64,000 nucleotides of DNA from Alphaproteobacteria bacterium (lineage in GTDB: Bacteria; Pseudomonadota; Alphaproteobacteria; Acetobacterales; Acetobacteraceae), in assembly GCA_017307285.1 (NCBI GenBank), contig JAFKFI010000069.1, positions 35,683 to 99,682 of the forward strand, in the 5' to 3' direction. Made by a program: the position numbers and the translations under genes. Shown in pieces: positions 37,908 to 48,567 of the stretch (within the stretch, counting starts at the first letter, position 1; every line of letters begins with the position of its first letter). The notes beneath the pieces were generated by a model. That model ran no database searches. It was given only the letters and a program-made list of their open reading frames with translations, and had not been told where the DNA came from.

Positions 37908-39197
37908 TCACGTTAGCGCCACCTTGGCCGGCCGCCGCCGCATCGCCAGCGGCACCAGCAGGCCCGACAGCACCACCACCACGCCCACCATGACCATCGG
38001 GGCCTCGTAGCTTCCGGTGCCGTCGCGCACCAGCCCGACCAGCTGCGGCGCGATGTAGCCGGAGATATTGCCCACCGAGTTGATGAATGCGATGCCGCCG
38101 GCTGCAGCCGCCGCGCCGAGAAAGGCCGTCGGGAGATTCCAGAACACCGGCAACGCGCCGGAGATTCCGAAGCTCGACAGACAGAACGCCGCGATCGCCA
38201 CCAACGGATGGGAACCGAGGCTCAGCCCCGCCAGAACGATGCCCGCGCCGCCGATCAGGCAGGGTACGATCAAGTGCCACACCCGCTCACCCGTGCGGTC
38301 GGAGCTCCGCGAGAAAACGATCATCCCGACAATGCCGGTGAGTGCCGGCAACATGATGATATAGCCGACGCCGAGATCGCTATAGCCGAGGCCCTTGATC
38401 ATCAGCGGCAGGAAGAACGCCTTGCCGTACACCCCGAAGGCGATGAGCGTGTAGACCAGAGTGAGGATCACGATGGTCGGAGTGGCAATCGCCCGAGCAA
38501 ACGAGAGATGCCGCCCGCCGGCCTCGGCGCGCTCGGTTTCCAGGGTGCGTTCGAGCCAACCGCGCTCCTCGGGCGCCAGCCAGTCGGCCTCGCTCGGATG
38601 ATCGCGCAACAGCAGTGGGCAAAGCGCGGCAAGCACCACGGCGGGCAGCCCCTCGACCAGGAACACCCATTGCCAGCCAGCGACCCCGAGCCAACCGTCC
38701 AAGGTCAGCAGATGTGCCGAGATCGGTCCACCGATCACCCCCGCGGCGGCGCCGAAGGCATAGAACACGCCCATCGCGCGGCCGCGATGGCGCGAGGGGA
38801 ACCAGCGGGTCATAAAGAACGCCACGCCGGGAAAGAAGCCGGCCTCGGCGATGCCGAGTAGGAAGCGCACGATGACGAAGCTGGTCGCGTCCGTCACCAG
38901 CGCCGCTCCAGCCGAGCACAAACCCCAGAACACCATCAGGATCGCAATCCAGCGCCGCGCGCCAATCCGGGTCAGGATCATGTTGGCTGGCACCTGGAAC
39001 AGCACGTAGCTCCAGAAGAACGCCCCGGCGCCTAGCCCGTAGGCGGTAGCGCTGAGCCCAAGCGCCTTGTTCATATGAAGCGCCGCGATCGAGATATTGA
39101 ACCGGTCGAGCGCGTTGATGAGGTAGCCTAGGCTCAGGAACGGTACCAGCCGCCACGCCACCTTCCGCATGACCGCGGCCTCGAGATCCATCGGCAT
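37908..39197 (-). CDS. MFS transporter, anion:cation symporter (ACS)-like
   Basis: A 429-aa MFS permease. LVPFLSLGYLINALDRFNIS in TM1, FFWSYVLFQVPANMILTRIG, RFLLGIAEAGFFPGVAFFMT and RWFPSRHRGRAMGVFYAFGA match the ACS branch that carries organic anions such as hydroxyphenylacetate, tartrate or phthalate. The start at 39197 has GGAGGAAGCGA upstream. Divergent from the small glycine-rich protein gene. Substrate unknown. Confidence 0.88.
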   Translation of the reverse strand: MPMDLEAAVMRKVAWRLVPFLSLGYLINALDRFNISIAALHMNKALGLSATAYGLGAGAFFWSYVLFQVPANMILTRIGARRWIAILMVFWGLCSAGAALVTDATSFVIVRFLLGIAEAGFFPGVAFFMTRWFPSRHRGRAMGVFYAFGAAAGVIGGPISAHLLTLDGWLGVAGWQWVFLVEGLPAVVLAALCPLLLRDHPSEADWLAPEERGWLERTLETERAEAGGRHLSFARAIATPTIVILTLVYTLIAFGVYGKAFFLPLMIKGLGYSDLGVGYIIMLPALTGIVGMIVFSRSSDRTGERVWHLIVPCLIGGAGIVLAGLSLGSHPLVAIAAFCLSSFGISGALPVFWNLPTAFLGAAAAAGGIAFINSVGNISGYIAPQLVGLVRDGTGSYEAPMVMVGVVVVLSGLLVPLAMRRRPAKVALT

Positions 39198-39344
39198 TCG
39201 CTTCCTCCGCAAGCGAGCTCTCCGGCTCGCATCGAGCGAGGATAGGGGGGCCCGCGCGCACCCTGCAACCATCGGTTATTGACGGGATCGTTTGGCCGCC
39301 CGACGCGTTGGGACGATCCGCCACTCACCGAAGGACCGACCTCC

Positions 39345-39602
39345 ATGAAATCACCTCTGCTTCCCGCCGTCTTCACCCTGGCCGCCGCCCTCATCCCTGG
39401 TGCCGCTGGCGCAGGCTGCCTCTCCGGGGCCGCGGTGGGGGGCGTTGCAGGCCACGTCGCCGGCCATCACGGCGCGCTCGGCGCTGCAGCGGGCTGTGCG
39501 GTCGGCCATCACGAAGCGAAGAAAAAATCTTCGGAGAAACAGGCTGCACAGAACCATGCGGCCACTCCGAACAACCAAAGCGGCCGGTCGCAAACGCAAT
39601 AG
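39345..39602 (+). CDS. Small secreted glycine-zipper-like protein
   Basis: An 85-aa protein with a signal peptide (residues 1-23, ending AAGAG) followed by a Gly/Ala/His-rich stretch GAAVGGVAGHVAGHHGALGA with GxxxG spacing, and a Lys/Gln/Asn-rich tail. It resembles glycine-zipper surface proteins. It may reach the periplasm or outer membrane. AAGGACCGACCTCC precedes the start. Confidence 0.7.
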   Translation: MKSPLLPAVFTLAAALIPGAAGAGCLSGAAVGGVAGHVAGHHGALGAAAGCAVGHHEAKKKSSEKQAAQNHAATPNNQSGRSQTQ

Positions 39603-39697
39603 TGTGTCGACTGTCCTCGGGCTCGCCCGTGCTTTCAGCCAATCCTGGTAACGCGTAAACCGATCGCCGATCCAGGGACAGTTAGGGCGCAAATCGC

Positions 39698-40696
39698 ATG
39701 GGCGAACACGTGTTTTCCGCGAGCTACGTCGTGAGACAGGGGCTTAGCGGCCACTCGCTTGCATCCGACTTCATCCGCAAGGCCTTCTATGACGCACCCG
39801 GCGAGCGCGAGCGCAACTTCTTCGCGGATGCCTTCGCGAAAATGGTCGAGGCATCGCAGGGCCAAGATCCGTCGGGCCTGTTCCGGGACGTTCTGATTTG
39901 GAACGCCGGCGGACGGCCGTCGGCATTCGACGTCGATCTCTCGAATGGGCAATTCATGGGCGCGGCACGATTCGTGGAGCCGTTCAGGTGGGGATATGAG
40001 CCGGAGATCCTGGCCTTGCTGGCGCTATTCCTCCGGGCAGATGATGTACTGTTCGATATCGGCAGCAATTGGGGATACTTCTGCTGGCACGTCCTGCTCG
40101 ACCCGGATTTCCGCGGCTCGGTGGTCGCATTCGAGCCCTCACGGCAGAGCTTCCGCGACCTCGCCCGCATCTGCCGGTTCGCCAAGCTCGGAGAACGGAT
40201 GAGACATCTGGAGGTGGCGCTCGGCGATAGCAGGGCGGTCATGACATTGTCGGACGACATCTGGAGCGGCAATCGGACCCTGAGCGCCCAGCCGGAATCT
40301 GGAGAACTGGTGCGCGTAGAAACGCTTGACTCGTTCAATCTGCCCGACCCGTCGTTCATCAAGCTCGACGTTGAGAATTTCGAGGCGCAGGCGTTGCGTG
40401 GCGGACGCACCCTCATCGAACGGGCATCCCCGATGATCGTGTTCGAGAACTGGTTGGGATCCTCCCCCGAGGCTGTGCAAGGTCCGTTTTGCGTGCTTGC
40501 GACGCTAGACTACCGCTTCTTCCTGCCCGTCTTCCGGCCGTTGAGCGACTTCTCGGAGAGCCTCCCCTCTCGTGTGGACGGAAGCCTTGTCCTCAGAGAA
40601 TTCCTGCCGGAGGAGCGAAACAGCTTCGCCGAGCGGATCAACGTATTCGCCTGCCCGCCTTCTCGCCTTCAGCAACTCGGCTCCGCAACGTCCTGA
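39698..40696 (+). CDS. FkbM family methyltransferase
   Basis: A 332-aa SAM-dependent methyltransferase. The SAM site is DVLFDIGSNWGYFCWHVL (about residues 128-145); FIKLDVENFEAQALRGG is the second FkbM landmark. The N-terminal 100 residues are lineage-specific. FkbM enzymes often methylate sugars of surface glycans or natural products. It is 145 bp upstream of the GT9-methyltransferase fusion, so both may act on the same surface glycan. Confidence 0.9.
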   Translation: MGEHVFSASYVVRQGLSGHSLASDFIRKAFYDAPGERERNFFADAFAKMVEASQGQDPSGLFRDVLIWNAGGRPSAFDVDLSNGQFMGAARFVEPFRWGYEPEILALLALFLRADDVLFDIGSNWGYFCWHVLLDPDFRGSVVAFEPSRQSFRDLARICRFAKLGERMRHLEVALGDSRAVMTLSDDIWSGNRTLSAQPESGELVRVETLDSFNLPDPSFIKLDVENFEAQALRGGRTLIERASPMIVFENWLGSSPEAVQGPFCVLATLDYRFFLPVFRPLSDFSESLPSRVDGSLVLREFLPEERNSFAERINVFACPPSRLQQLGSATS

Positions 40697-40841
40697 CAGA
40701 CCTCGGGACGTCGCCGAAGAGCGGTATGCGTCGCCCTGGCGGCTCAATGCTCATGCTGGCGACGACCAAAATAGGGGCTTCTCAACCCGCGTCGCAGCGG
40801 CTACCGACTGCCGATCGAACCTCCGCGGTAATCAAGGTAGA

Positions 40842-43286
40842 ATGACCGAGTCCGATCTCGCTCTCACGTCCCAGCGCAACATGGAACGCGAAACAGCCGA
40901 TGCCGAGCAGCATTCGATGACAAGGACCCCGGTGCGAGCAATGCGAAATCCGACTTCCGAGGCACAGGGCACCGTCACTGGCATGGCGGCACTGCGCGGC
41001 CGTCGCTTGCTTGAGATGCAGAACGACAGGCTCTTGAGCGAGCTGCTGGAGCTGCGTGCCGAAACAACGAGACTTCGCGCCGAGGCAGCGGAGGCCCGCG
41101 CCCGCGAGGCAGTCGCGCGAGCCGAGATCGAAGCGCGCGAGATCTCCTGGCAGAACTCCCGCCGCAACCGCTACGCGACAACGGTGGCGCAATTGACGCG
41201 TGGACCGGTCCGCGAACGGCTACAGGCGGCCAACTCGCTTGCCCGCATGGTCGGCGGCGCTGCGGCCCGCCGGGTCGGCCCGCGTCGCCCGATCGAGGCG
41301 GATCAAGTCGCTTTGACCGCACCGGTCCTCGACTTCCCGCCGCCACCAACCGACCCTTGGGCCGAGTGGCGCGCGATCTGTGCTGATCAGTCCGCATCAG
41401 ACACATTGCGACAAATCCGGCCGCACGGTGGAGTGGGGCCTTTGCGGATCGGCCTTATCTACTCCGGCGGTCTTGGAGACGTACTGCAGGCCGGCACGGT
41501 CGCCGCCGCACTCAAGCAAGACCTTGCACCATGCTCGATCACGTTTCTACATAACAACAAATCCTCCCCCGCCATACTCGCAGGCAATAACAGCATCGAA
41601 ACTGTCGCGATCATTCCCGCAGATTACAAGCATGTTCGTGCTGTGTTGGCCAGGCTTCCGATCTTTGATCTAATTGTGGATTACCAATATTGTATCCGGT
41701 ACATCGTTCCTCCCGAAAGCCGCGTGTCGGGATCCCTCCTTGAGGAAAAGGTTCTAAGTGCCGGGGCGTTCGCACGGCCGTGGCTCAGTTTCATGGATGA
41801 TTTCCCGATCCGAAACAATCAGCTGGGCCGGGCGGCACAACGCGCCGGCGTTTCGTTGATGGATATCGCCGGGCTATCTGGCGCGCTGGATATCTCCCGC
41901 AAGACTCCGATTCCATTCTTTCCCGATATGAACAGCTACGATGTGGTGCTGGGATTAGTATCCACTCCTTACATCACCATCCACAACGGCGTCGATGAGA
42001 AGAACGCCGAGTTCTACGATGTTACGTTTGCCAAGCTGGCCGGCTACACGGCGACGAAGCTGCTGCCGGTGCCGACCTGGACGGAAGTCGTCCGCCAACT
42101 GCGGGGTGCGGGTTTCGCGGTCGCCCAGCTCGGCCTGAAAAAGGAAGAGCTCGTGCCGGGCGTGACGCACGATTTACGCGGCTTGACCTCGATTTCTGAA
42201 CTCGGGCTGATCATCAAGCACGGTGAGTGCCACATCGACACCGAAGGTGGGCTGGTACATCTTGCCCGGGCGGTCAATCGCCGATCCGTCGTGATGTTCG
42301 GACCTACCCCGTCAGCCATTTTCGGCTACGATCAGAACGTCAATCTCTCGTCAGCCTCATGCACCGATTGCTGGTGGATCACCAACGATTGGTTTGGCAA
42401 GTGTCCGCGAGGGACCGTTGGTCCCGAATGCATGATCGAGCATTCCTCCACCACAATCGTGGATGCGGTGCGCTCTATCACCTCAGTTGCCTACGTACCA
42501 TCGACGGAACTGCTTGGAGCGCAGCTCTTCACGATACCCGGAATGCAAGCTCTTGAGCCACTCCGGAACGCGATCTACACAGCATGCGACCTGCCCTATA
42601 ACGGCTTGTCCTCGCACGTGCAGCAGCAGTCGACGGGCATTTACGTGCACGCCTCCAAGAACTGGGAATACCCGTTCATCCTGAATGCGATTCGCGACGC
42701 GGGGCTGCATCTCAAGCCGGGACTGCGGATCGCCGACATCGGCGGTGGGCGCGGTGCGCTCTCGTTCGCTCTGGGCCGCATGGGGGCAGAGACCGAGGTC
42801 TTCGACATCGACTATCGTTGGGATTCGCAGGGCGATCCGGCGATCGAGGATCGCTTCATCCGGGCCTTCCGCGAAGTCGGCCACGCGCGGTTCGGCTCTA
42901 TCTTCAACATCCCTGCCGACGACGAGACATACGACGTCGTGACCTGCGTCAGCGTTGTCGAGCACATCTACTACAAGCGCCAGGCAATTGCGGAACTGCT
43001 GCGGGTGTTGAAGCCCGGCGGACTTCTGGCGTTGACCTTCGACCTCGTCGAGGATCTCGCGGAGGCGGGTCTAACCGACCACCTGCGCAAGGAGATCTTC
43101 GACGTCCCGGCGTTGGCTGAGGAACTCCGCGCGTTCGGCGTCAGCGTCATGCCTTTCGATGCCGTCAGTGTACGTCGCAGCATCCTCGAAATCCAGGAAG
43201 CCGGCGTGCTAGGGATTCCTCCTGGCATGACGGTCGGCGGCGTCATCCTCCGCAAGGTCCGCCTGGCTTCTCCGATCGAGGATTAG
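40842..43286 (+). CDS. Glycosyltransferase family 9-like/SAM methyltransferase fusion protein
   Basis: An 814-aa two-enzyme protein. Residues about 60-105 form an Ala/Glu/Arg-rich helix likely to coil. About 200-545 is GT9-like (heptosyltransferase fold): IGLIYSGGLGDVLQAGTV and the donor site HIDTEGGLVHLARAVNRRSV. About 600-810 is a class I methyltransferase (RIADIGGGRGALSFALG, VTCVSVVEHIYYKRQAIAEL, LKPGGLLALTFD). The start at 40842 has AAGGTAGA upstream; the frame is open 270 bp farther but lacks similarity. Local base composition is lower in GC than neighbours between about 41.5 and 42.6 kb, hinting at transfer. Confidence 0.84.
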   Translation: MTESDLALTSQRNMERETADAEQHSMTRTPVRAMRNPTSEAQGTVTGMAALRGRRLLEMQNDRLLSELLELRAETTRLRAEAAEARAREAVARAEIEAREISWQNSRRNRYATTVAQLTRGPVRERLQAANSLARMVGGAAARRVGPRRPIEADQVALTAPVLDFPPPPTDPWAEWRAICADQSASDTLRQIRPHGGVGPLRIGLIYSGGLGDVLQAGTVAAALKQDLAPCSITFLHNNKSSPAILAGNNSIETVAIIPADYKHVRAVLARLPIFDLIVDYQYCIRYIVPPESRVSGSLLEEKVLSAGAFARPWLSFMDDFPIRNNQLGRAAQRAGVSLMDIAGLSGALDISRKTPIPFFPDMNSYDVVLGLVSTPYITIHNGVDEKNAEFYDVTFAKLAGYTATKLLPVPTWTEVVRQLRGAGFAVAQLGLKKEELVPGVTHDLRGLTSISELGLIIKHGECHIDTEGGLVHLARAVNRRSVVMFGPTPSAIFGYDQNVNLSSASCTDCWWITNDWFGKCPRGTVGPECMIEHSSTTIVDAVRSITSVAYVPSTELLGAQLFTIPGMQALEPLRNAIYTACDLPYNGLSSHVQQQSTGIYVHASKNWEYPFILNAIRDAGLHLKPGLRIADIGGGRGALSFALGRMGAETEVFDIDYRWDSQGDPAIEDRFIRAFREVGHARFGSIFNIPADDETYDVVTCVSVVEHIYYKRQAIAELLRVLKPGGLLALTFDLVEDLAEAGLTDHLRKEIFDVPALAEELRAFGVSVMPFDAVSVRRSILEIQEAGVLGIPPGMTVGGVILRKVRLASPIED

Positions 43287-43298
43287 ACGCCCAAGGTT

Positions 43299-43341
43299 CG
43301 GATTGCCGTCGCCCTCATAGAGTCAAACTCACGGCAATCCG
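43299..43341. terminator. Inverted repeat after the GT9-methyltransferase gene
   Basis: CGGATTGCCGT (43299-43309) and its perfect complement (43331-43341) form an 11-bp stem with a 21-nt loop, 12 bp after the stop codon. It lies between convergent transcripts (the fusion gene and tRNA-Ala). There is no T-run on either strand, so termination may be Rho-dependent or the stem may protect the 3' end. Confidence 0.55.
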
Positions 43342-43463
43342 GGTGGCCCTCAATCGCGGACGGGGTAGATCGCCACGCCCACTTTGGGGCTCCAAGCTTC
43401 CGTGGGTTAGACGCGAGGGTTGGCCGACGGGGACCCGAATCCGAACAGCGCGCAACCTGCCGC

Positions 43464-43539
43464 TGGTGGAGCCAAGCGGGATCGAACCGCTGACCTCCTG
43501 AATGCCATTCAGGCGCTCTCCCAGCTGAGCTATGGCCCC
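43464..43539 (-). tRNA. tRNA-Ala (anticodon GGC)
   Basis: A 76-nt tRNA with encoded CCA. The acceptor stem is GGGGCCA with TGGCTCC, the D arm AGCTCAGCTGGGAGAGC, the anticodon stem CCTGA/TCAGG around loop ATGGCAT giving anticodon GGC, and the T arm GGTTCGATCCC. All stems pair. tRNA genes are frequent integration targets, but no integrase or flanking direct repeat was seen. Confidence 0.97.
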
Positions 43540-44300
43540 TTGCCGAGCAATCCGCGGCGCGGCGGGAGGCGGCATATAGCCCTCCACGCAGCTGTCGATC
43601 AAGAGGCGTCGCGCCCATTTTCTTCCGCCCCCCGCCGCGCCATGCTGCGCCATGCCCTTCCGCCCGCAAGACCAAGGCGACATCCTCTACACGCCCTCGC
43701 GCGAGCGGGTGATCACGACCAACGCCTGGGCGTTCCTACGCTGGATCGCCGCAGCACGCGGGATCCGGCTTGCGGACTGGGCTGCGCTGCAGAACTGGTC
43801 AGTCGCCGAACCCGCAGGTTTCGCCAGCGCTGTCGGTAAATTCGCCCGCCTGCCGGACAGCTTCGATGCCACCCGCCTGCGCCAAAATGCCGACCTTCTG
43901 CTGCATTTTGACCTGCGCCCGGACGACACGCTGCTGGTTGCCAATGCGTCGGATTGGTCCGAGGCCGCGCGTTACGTGACTAGCGTAACAACGCACGACC
44001 CTTGCCCTCCCGGAGCCCTGCTGCGCGTTGCCGCCCAGACCGGCGTCTCAGTGCTGGCCGCCCCGGCTGCCCAGCTTGACGGGGCCGCGTTCCGCCTCCC
44101 CGCAGGGCGACTCGATCTCGCTCGGTTGCGCCTCGTCATCGCCCTTGGCGGCCCAATGCCGGCGAACGCCCGCGTCCGGCTCTATACCTGGGTGAAACCC
44201 GACCTCATGCTGCTCGCTCGCGCGGGCGACACGGTATGGGGCGATCCGCTCTCGCCAGTGCTACGCGCCCCGCCGGCGCGGCCGGCGCTATGCGTGACGC

Positions 44301-44957
<657 letters not shown>

Positions 44958-44970
44958 GCTTGCTCTCCTC

Positions 44971-45681
44971 TCAGGCGGCGCGCTTGCGGACCGTGCGTTG
45001 CTCGATGCGCTTCTCCACGCGATCGAGCTTGACCACCCGCTTTACGAACATCCCCGGCGTGATGATGTGGTCGGGGTCGAACGTGCCCTGCGGTACCAGA
45101 TGCTCGACCTCGGCGACCGTCACCTTCGCCGCCGTCGCCATCATCGGATTGAAGTTCCGCGCGGTCTTCCGATAGACGAGATTGCCCTCGGGATCGGCCT
45201 TCCAGGCATGGATAATCGCCAGATCGGCGAACAAGCCCCGCTCCATGACGTAGCGCCGCCCCTCGAACTCCCGTGTTTCCTTGCCCTCGGCGACCTGCGT
45301 GCCGACACCCGTTGCCGTGAAGAACGCCGGGATGCCAGCGCCACCCGCCCGAATGCGCTCGGCCAGCGTGCCCTGCGGGTTGAACTCGATCTCGAGCTCA
45401 CCGGCGAGGTATTGTTTTGCGAAGGTCGCGTTCTCGCCGACATACGAGCTGATCATCTTGCTTACCTGGCGGGTCTGGAGCAGCAGGCCGAGCCCAGCAT
45501 CGTCGACGCCCGCGTTGTTCGAGATGATCGTCAGGTCCTTTACCCCCGACGCGCGAATGGCCTCGATCAGTGCCGACGGAATGCCGCATAGGCCGAATCC
45601 GCCGGACATAATGGTCATACCGTCGCGCAGCAACCCATCGAGCGCTGCCTTGGCGTCCGGATATACCTTGTTCACCGCCAT
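44971..45681 (-). CDS. scoA: 3-oxoacid CoA-transferase subunit A
   Basis: The 236-aa alpha subunit. [20 protein letters not shown] carries the family glycine signature, then [30 protein letters not shown] and the Asn-Pro-Gln segment [15 protein letters not shown]. It pairs with the scoB product. The two genes are 13 bp apart, so one transcript is likely. Confidence 0.96.
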   Translation of the reverse strand: MAVNKVYPDAKAALDGLLRDGMTIMSGGFGLCGIPSALIEAIRASGVKDLTIISNNAGVDDAGLGLLLQTRQVSKMISSYVGENATFAKQYLAGELEIEFNPQGTLAERIRAGGAGIPAFFTATGVGTQVAEGKETREFEGRRYVMERGLFADLAIIHAWKADPEGNLVYRKTARNFNPMMATAAKVTVAEVEHLVPQGTFDPDHIITPGMFVKRVVKLDRVEKRIEQRTVRKRAA

Positions 45682-45772
45682 CGCGCCTGCATTCCTCTCC
45701 GCTGCTTCTGAGGGAGAAGGCTGCCATCGCCGGTCATTCGATGCAATGCGTCGGGCCGGCGATGGCGCGGCA

Positions 45773-46039
45773 TTAGCCGTGATGGTTGAGCGCGGCCCGT
45801 TCGTCCTGCGTCAACGGGCGGCCCCTGATGAGCTCCGCGCGAATCTCCGCCGCGAGCTCCGGGTTGGCGCGGCGGATCTGGCCGACGCGGAGCGCAGGCC
45901 CCGCCCAGGGCAGCGGATCGACCTCCCAGGCCTCCAGGTACAACAGATCATCGGCACGGGCCTCCTCGCGCAAACGGCTTAGCTCACGACGGACCGCCGC
46001 GGTGCGGGGCAAGGGCTGATAGGTCGCGGTCGCCTTCAT
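45773..46039 (-). CDS. Conserved hypothetical protein (88 aa)
   Basis: No family recognised. Soluble, with helical sequence TAAVRRELSRLREEARADD at the start and RPLTQDERAALNHHG at the C terminus. A start at 46039 with GGGGGGACAAACCG upstream is preferred over one 36 bp earlier. It lies 91 bp upstream of scoA on the same strand. Confidence 0.62.
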   Translation of the reverse strand: MKATATYQPLPRTAAVRRELSRLREEARADDLLYLEAWEVDPLPWAGPALRVGQIRRANPELAAEIRAELIRGRPLTQDERAALNHHG

Positions 46040-46270
46040 CGGTTTGTCCCCCCAAAAGACCAATCGTCCGGTCAAATTCCGGCCTCACAGCACTGCTTGT
46101 TGGCAAGTAGAGCAACGCGGCTCACCGCCTCGGGTAGCAGGCGTGAGAGAACTTAACCGGCCGGCGCTTCCTAAGGGGCGGCCTTAAGAAGTGCCATCAC
46201 ACCCCGATTAAGGAACGGTGAAACCGAATTGCGGCTCACCTTGACGCGAGGGTGATGAACATACGGTTAA

Positions 46271-46299
46271 GGGGCGGGAAGCACTCCGGCCCCCGCCCC
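46271..46299 (-). terminator. Hairpin downstream of ahcY
   Basis: GGGGCGGG (46271-46278) and CCCGCCCC (46292-46299) form an 8-bp GC stem with a 13-nt loop, 29 bp after the ahcY stop, followed on the minus strand by TTAACCG. The T-run is short, so it may be a weak terminator. The rest of the 288-bp gap 46040-46327 contains several TTAA tetramers, including TTAA-N7-TGAA near 46209, but nothing I can assign. Confidence 0.5.
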
Positions 46300-46327
46300 C
46301 TGCCGTCACGCAGCCGTTAAAAGCGAC

Positions 46328-47635
46328 TCAGTAGCGATAGAGTTCGTGCTTGAACGGACCCGCCGCATTCACCCCGATATAGTCCGCCTGCTTGGGCGAG
46401 AGCTTCGTCAAGTGCGCGCCGACCTTCGCCAAATGCAGCGCGGCGACCTTCTCGTCGAGATGCTTGGGCAGAGTGTAGACCTGCTTCTGATAAGTGCCGG
46501 CCGGCGCCCGGTAGAGTTCGATCTGCGCCAGCACCTGGTTGGTGAAGCTGGCGCTCATCACGAAGCTCGGATGGCCGGTCGCGTTGCCGAGATTCACCAG
46601 TCGGCCCTCGGAGAGCACGATCAGCCGCTTGCCATCCGGAAACACCACCTCATCGACCTGCGGCTTGACGTTCTCCCAGCGGTAATTGCGCAGGTTGTCG
46701 ATCTGGATCTCGCTGTCGAAATGGCCAATGTTACACACGATAGCACGGTGTTTCATTTCGCGCATATGATCGAGCGTGATGACATCGACGTTGCCGGTCG
46801 CGGTGACGAAGATGTCGCCGCGCGGCGCCGCCTCGTCCATCGTCACCACCTCGTAGCCTTCCATCGCCGCCTGCAACGCGCAGATCGGGTCGACCTCCGT
46901 CACCATCACCCGACAGCCGGCGTTGCGAAGCGACGAGGCCGAGCCCTTGCCCACATCGCCGAACCCCGCGACCACGGCGATCTTGCCCGCCATCATCACG
47001 TCGGTGCCCCGGCGGATGCCGTCCACCAGGCTCTCCCGACAGCCGTAGAGATTGTCGAATTTCGACTTGGTCACGCTGTCGTTGACGTTGATCGCCGGCG
47101 TCAGCAGCTTGCCATCCCGCGCCATGTCGCGCAGGCGATGCACGCCGGTCGTGGTCTCCTCGGAGATGCCGCGCACATCGGCCAGCATCTCGGGATATTT
47201 CTGGTGCATTAACAGCGTAAGGTCGCCACCGTCATCGAGGATCATGTTCGGCGTCCAACCGTCGGGCCCGCGCACCGTTTGCTCGATGCACCACCAGAAT
47301 TCCTCCTCGTTCATCCCCTTCCAGGCGAATACCGGTACACCGGCCGCGGCGACGCCGGCCGCTGCGTGGTCCTGGGTCGAGAATATGTTGCATGAGGACC
47401 AGCGCACCGTCGCGCCCAGCGCGAGCAGGGTCTCGATCAGTACTGCCGTCTGGATCGTCATGTGAAGGCAGCCGGCGATTCGCGCTCCCTTGAGCGGCTT
47501 CGAGGGGCCGTATTCCGCCCGGGTCGCCATCAGCCCGGGCATTTCGTCCTCGGCCATAGCGATTTCTTTGCGGCCCCACTCGGCGAGCGAGATGTCCTTG
47601 ACCTTGTAGTCCTGTGGCGTCGATGCGTCGGGCAT
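46328..47635 (-). CDS. ahcY: Adenosylhomocysteinase (S-adenosylhomocysteine hydrolase)
   Basis: A 435-aa NAD-dependent enzyme that splits S-adenosylhomocysteine into adenosine and homocysteine, recycling the product of methyltransferases. [35 protein letters not shown], the NAD loop [27 protein letters not shown] and the C-terminal YRY are all present. The start at 47635 has CCGAGGAGAGCTTC upstream. The leader holds a GC stem (CCCGG/CCGGG about 47659-47678) but does not match the SAH riboswitch consensus. Confidence 0.97.
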   Translation of the reverse strand: MPDASTPQDYKVKDISLAEWGRKEIAMAEDEMPGLMATRAEYGPSKPLKGARIAGCLHMTIQTAVLIETLLALGATVRWSSCNIFSTQDHAAAGVAAAGVPVFAWKGMNEEEFWWCIEQTVRGPDGWTPNMILDDGGDLTLLMHQKYPEMLADVRGISEETTTGVHRLRDMARDGKLLTPAINVNDSVTKSKFDNLYGCRESLVDGIRRGTDVMMAGKIAVVAGFGDVGKGSASSLRNAGCRVMVTEVDPICALQAAMEGYEVVTMDEAAPRGDIFVTATGNVDVITLDHMREMKHRAIVCNIGHFDSEIQIDNLRNYRWENVKPQVDEVVFPDGKRLIVLSEGRLVNLGNATGHPSFVMSASFTNQVLAQIELYRAPAGTYQKQVYTLPKHLDEKVAALHLAKVGAHLTKLSPKQADYIGVNAAGPFKHELYRY

Positions 47636-47738
47636 GAAGCTCTCCTCGGAGTTGGCGCCCGGTAGCACGGGATGCCGGGGAAAGTCACCCGCCCGCACCG
47701 TTACGCGACGCTGGCATACGAAGGTGCGTTCAGGCAGG

Positions 47739-48545
47739 ATGGCTCTCGCAACCTTAGCGCGAGTACTGTGGATGGCTTTTCTCGGACATCGTCCAACGCT
47801 GCTCTGGCTGGCGATGGCAACATTCTGTCTCGCGTCTTGGGTCGCAACCGCCCAGCAGGACACCGTCCGGGAGCAGGAGCCGCCGGGAAAATTCGATTTC
47901 TACCTGATGAGCTTTACCATCGCGCCAAGCTTCTGCGCGCTATCGGCCCGCTATGCCGACAAGCAGGAATGCCGCGCCGCGACCGACGCGGGCTACCGCG
48001 CCATGCCGCTGACCGTACACGGGTTATGGCCCAACCGCGAGCGGGTCAGCGTCAACCTGCAGCCGCAATACTGCGCCGGGCCGCCGCTCGGCCGTCTGTC
48101 GCCAGCGTTGCGCGAGAAGCTGGCCCATTGGATGCCGGGAGTCGCGGACGGGCTCGATCGCTACGAATGGCGCCGCCACGGCGCCTGCTCCGGCCTCACG
48201 CCCGAAGCCTATTTTTCCGCCGCCATCCGGCTGGCCGAACAGGCCGACGGCACGATCGGCGTGGTGCTGCGCGACAGTGGAGTGCTTGGGCATGAGGTGA
48301 AGGTCGACGATCTGCTTGCCGCCGTTGCCGCCAAGAATCCCTCGCTCGCTGCCGCGATGATCGTCAGCTGCCGTTTCCCCCGCGAGGACGGCAGCAGTCC
48401 ATCGCGCGCCTACATCCAGGAAATCAGGCTCGTCCTATCGAAGGACTTCACCCCTGAGTCCGCCGAGCACGTCGGCTTCGGCCAGAACTCCGGGTGCCCG
48501 GGCAAGACCGGCTTTCTGCCGGGAGGGTTCGCCGGACGAACCTGA
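47739..48545 (+). CDS. Secreted ribonuclease T2 family protein
   Basis: A 268-aa ribonuclease of the T2/Rh type. A signal peptide covers about residues 1-40 ([20 protein letters not shown]). CAS-1 is TVHGLWPNR and CAS-2 is [11 protein letters not shown], with the two catalytic His residues in place; the usual Lys of CAS-2 is Arg. It probably acts in the periplasm or medium on RNA, for nutrient scavenging or competition. An internal ATG at 47772 would give a tighter signal peptide and is a plausible alternative start. Divergent from ahcY. Confidence 0.9.
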   Translation: MALATLARVLWMAFLGHRPTLLWLAMATFCLASWVATAQQDTVREQEPPGKFDFYLMSFTIAPSFCALSARYADKQECRAATDAGYRAMPLTVHGLWPNRERVSVNLQPQYCAGPPLGRLSPALREKLAHWMPGVADGLDRYEWRRHGACSGLTPEAYFSAAIRLAEQADGTIGVVLRDSGVLGHEVKVDDLLAAVAAKNPSLAAAMIVSCRFPREDGSSPSRAYIQEIRLVLSKDFTPESAEHVGFGQNSGCPGKTGFLPGGFAGRT

Positions 48546-48567
48546 TCCGGTCCGCCGGAAGCAGCGT

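Noticed and set aside
43464..43651. Genomic-island junction at tRNA-Ala
   Set aside because: No integrase, no direct repeat of the tRNA 3' end within the window and no sharp composition break on either side beyond the lower GC inside the GT9 fusion gene.
47636..47738. Possible SAH riboswitch upstream of ahcY
   Set aside because: The leader contains a GC stem and the text CCGAGGAG, but CCGAGGAG is the ribosome-binding site and the remaining conserved SAH-riboswitch segments are not found; kept only as a note in the ahcY entry.
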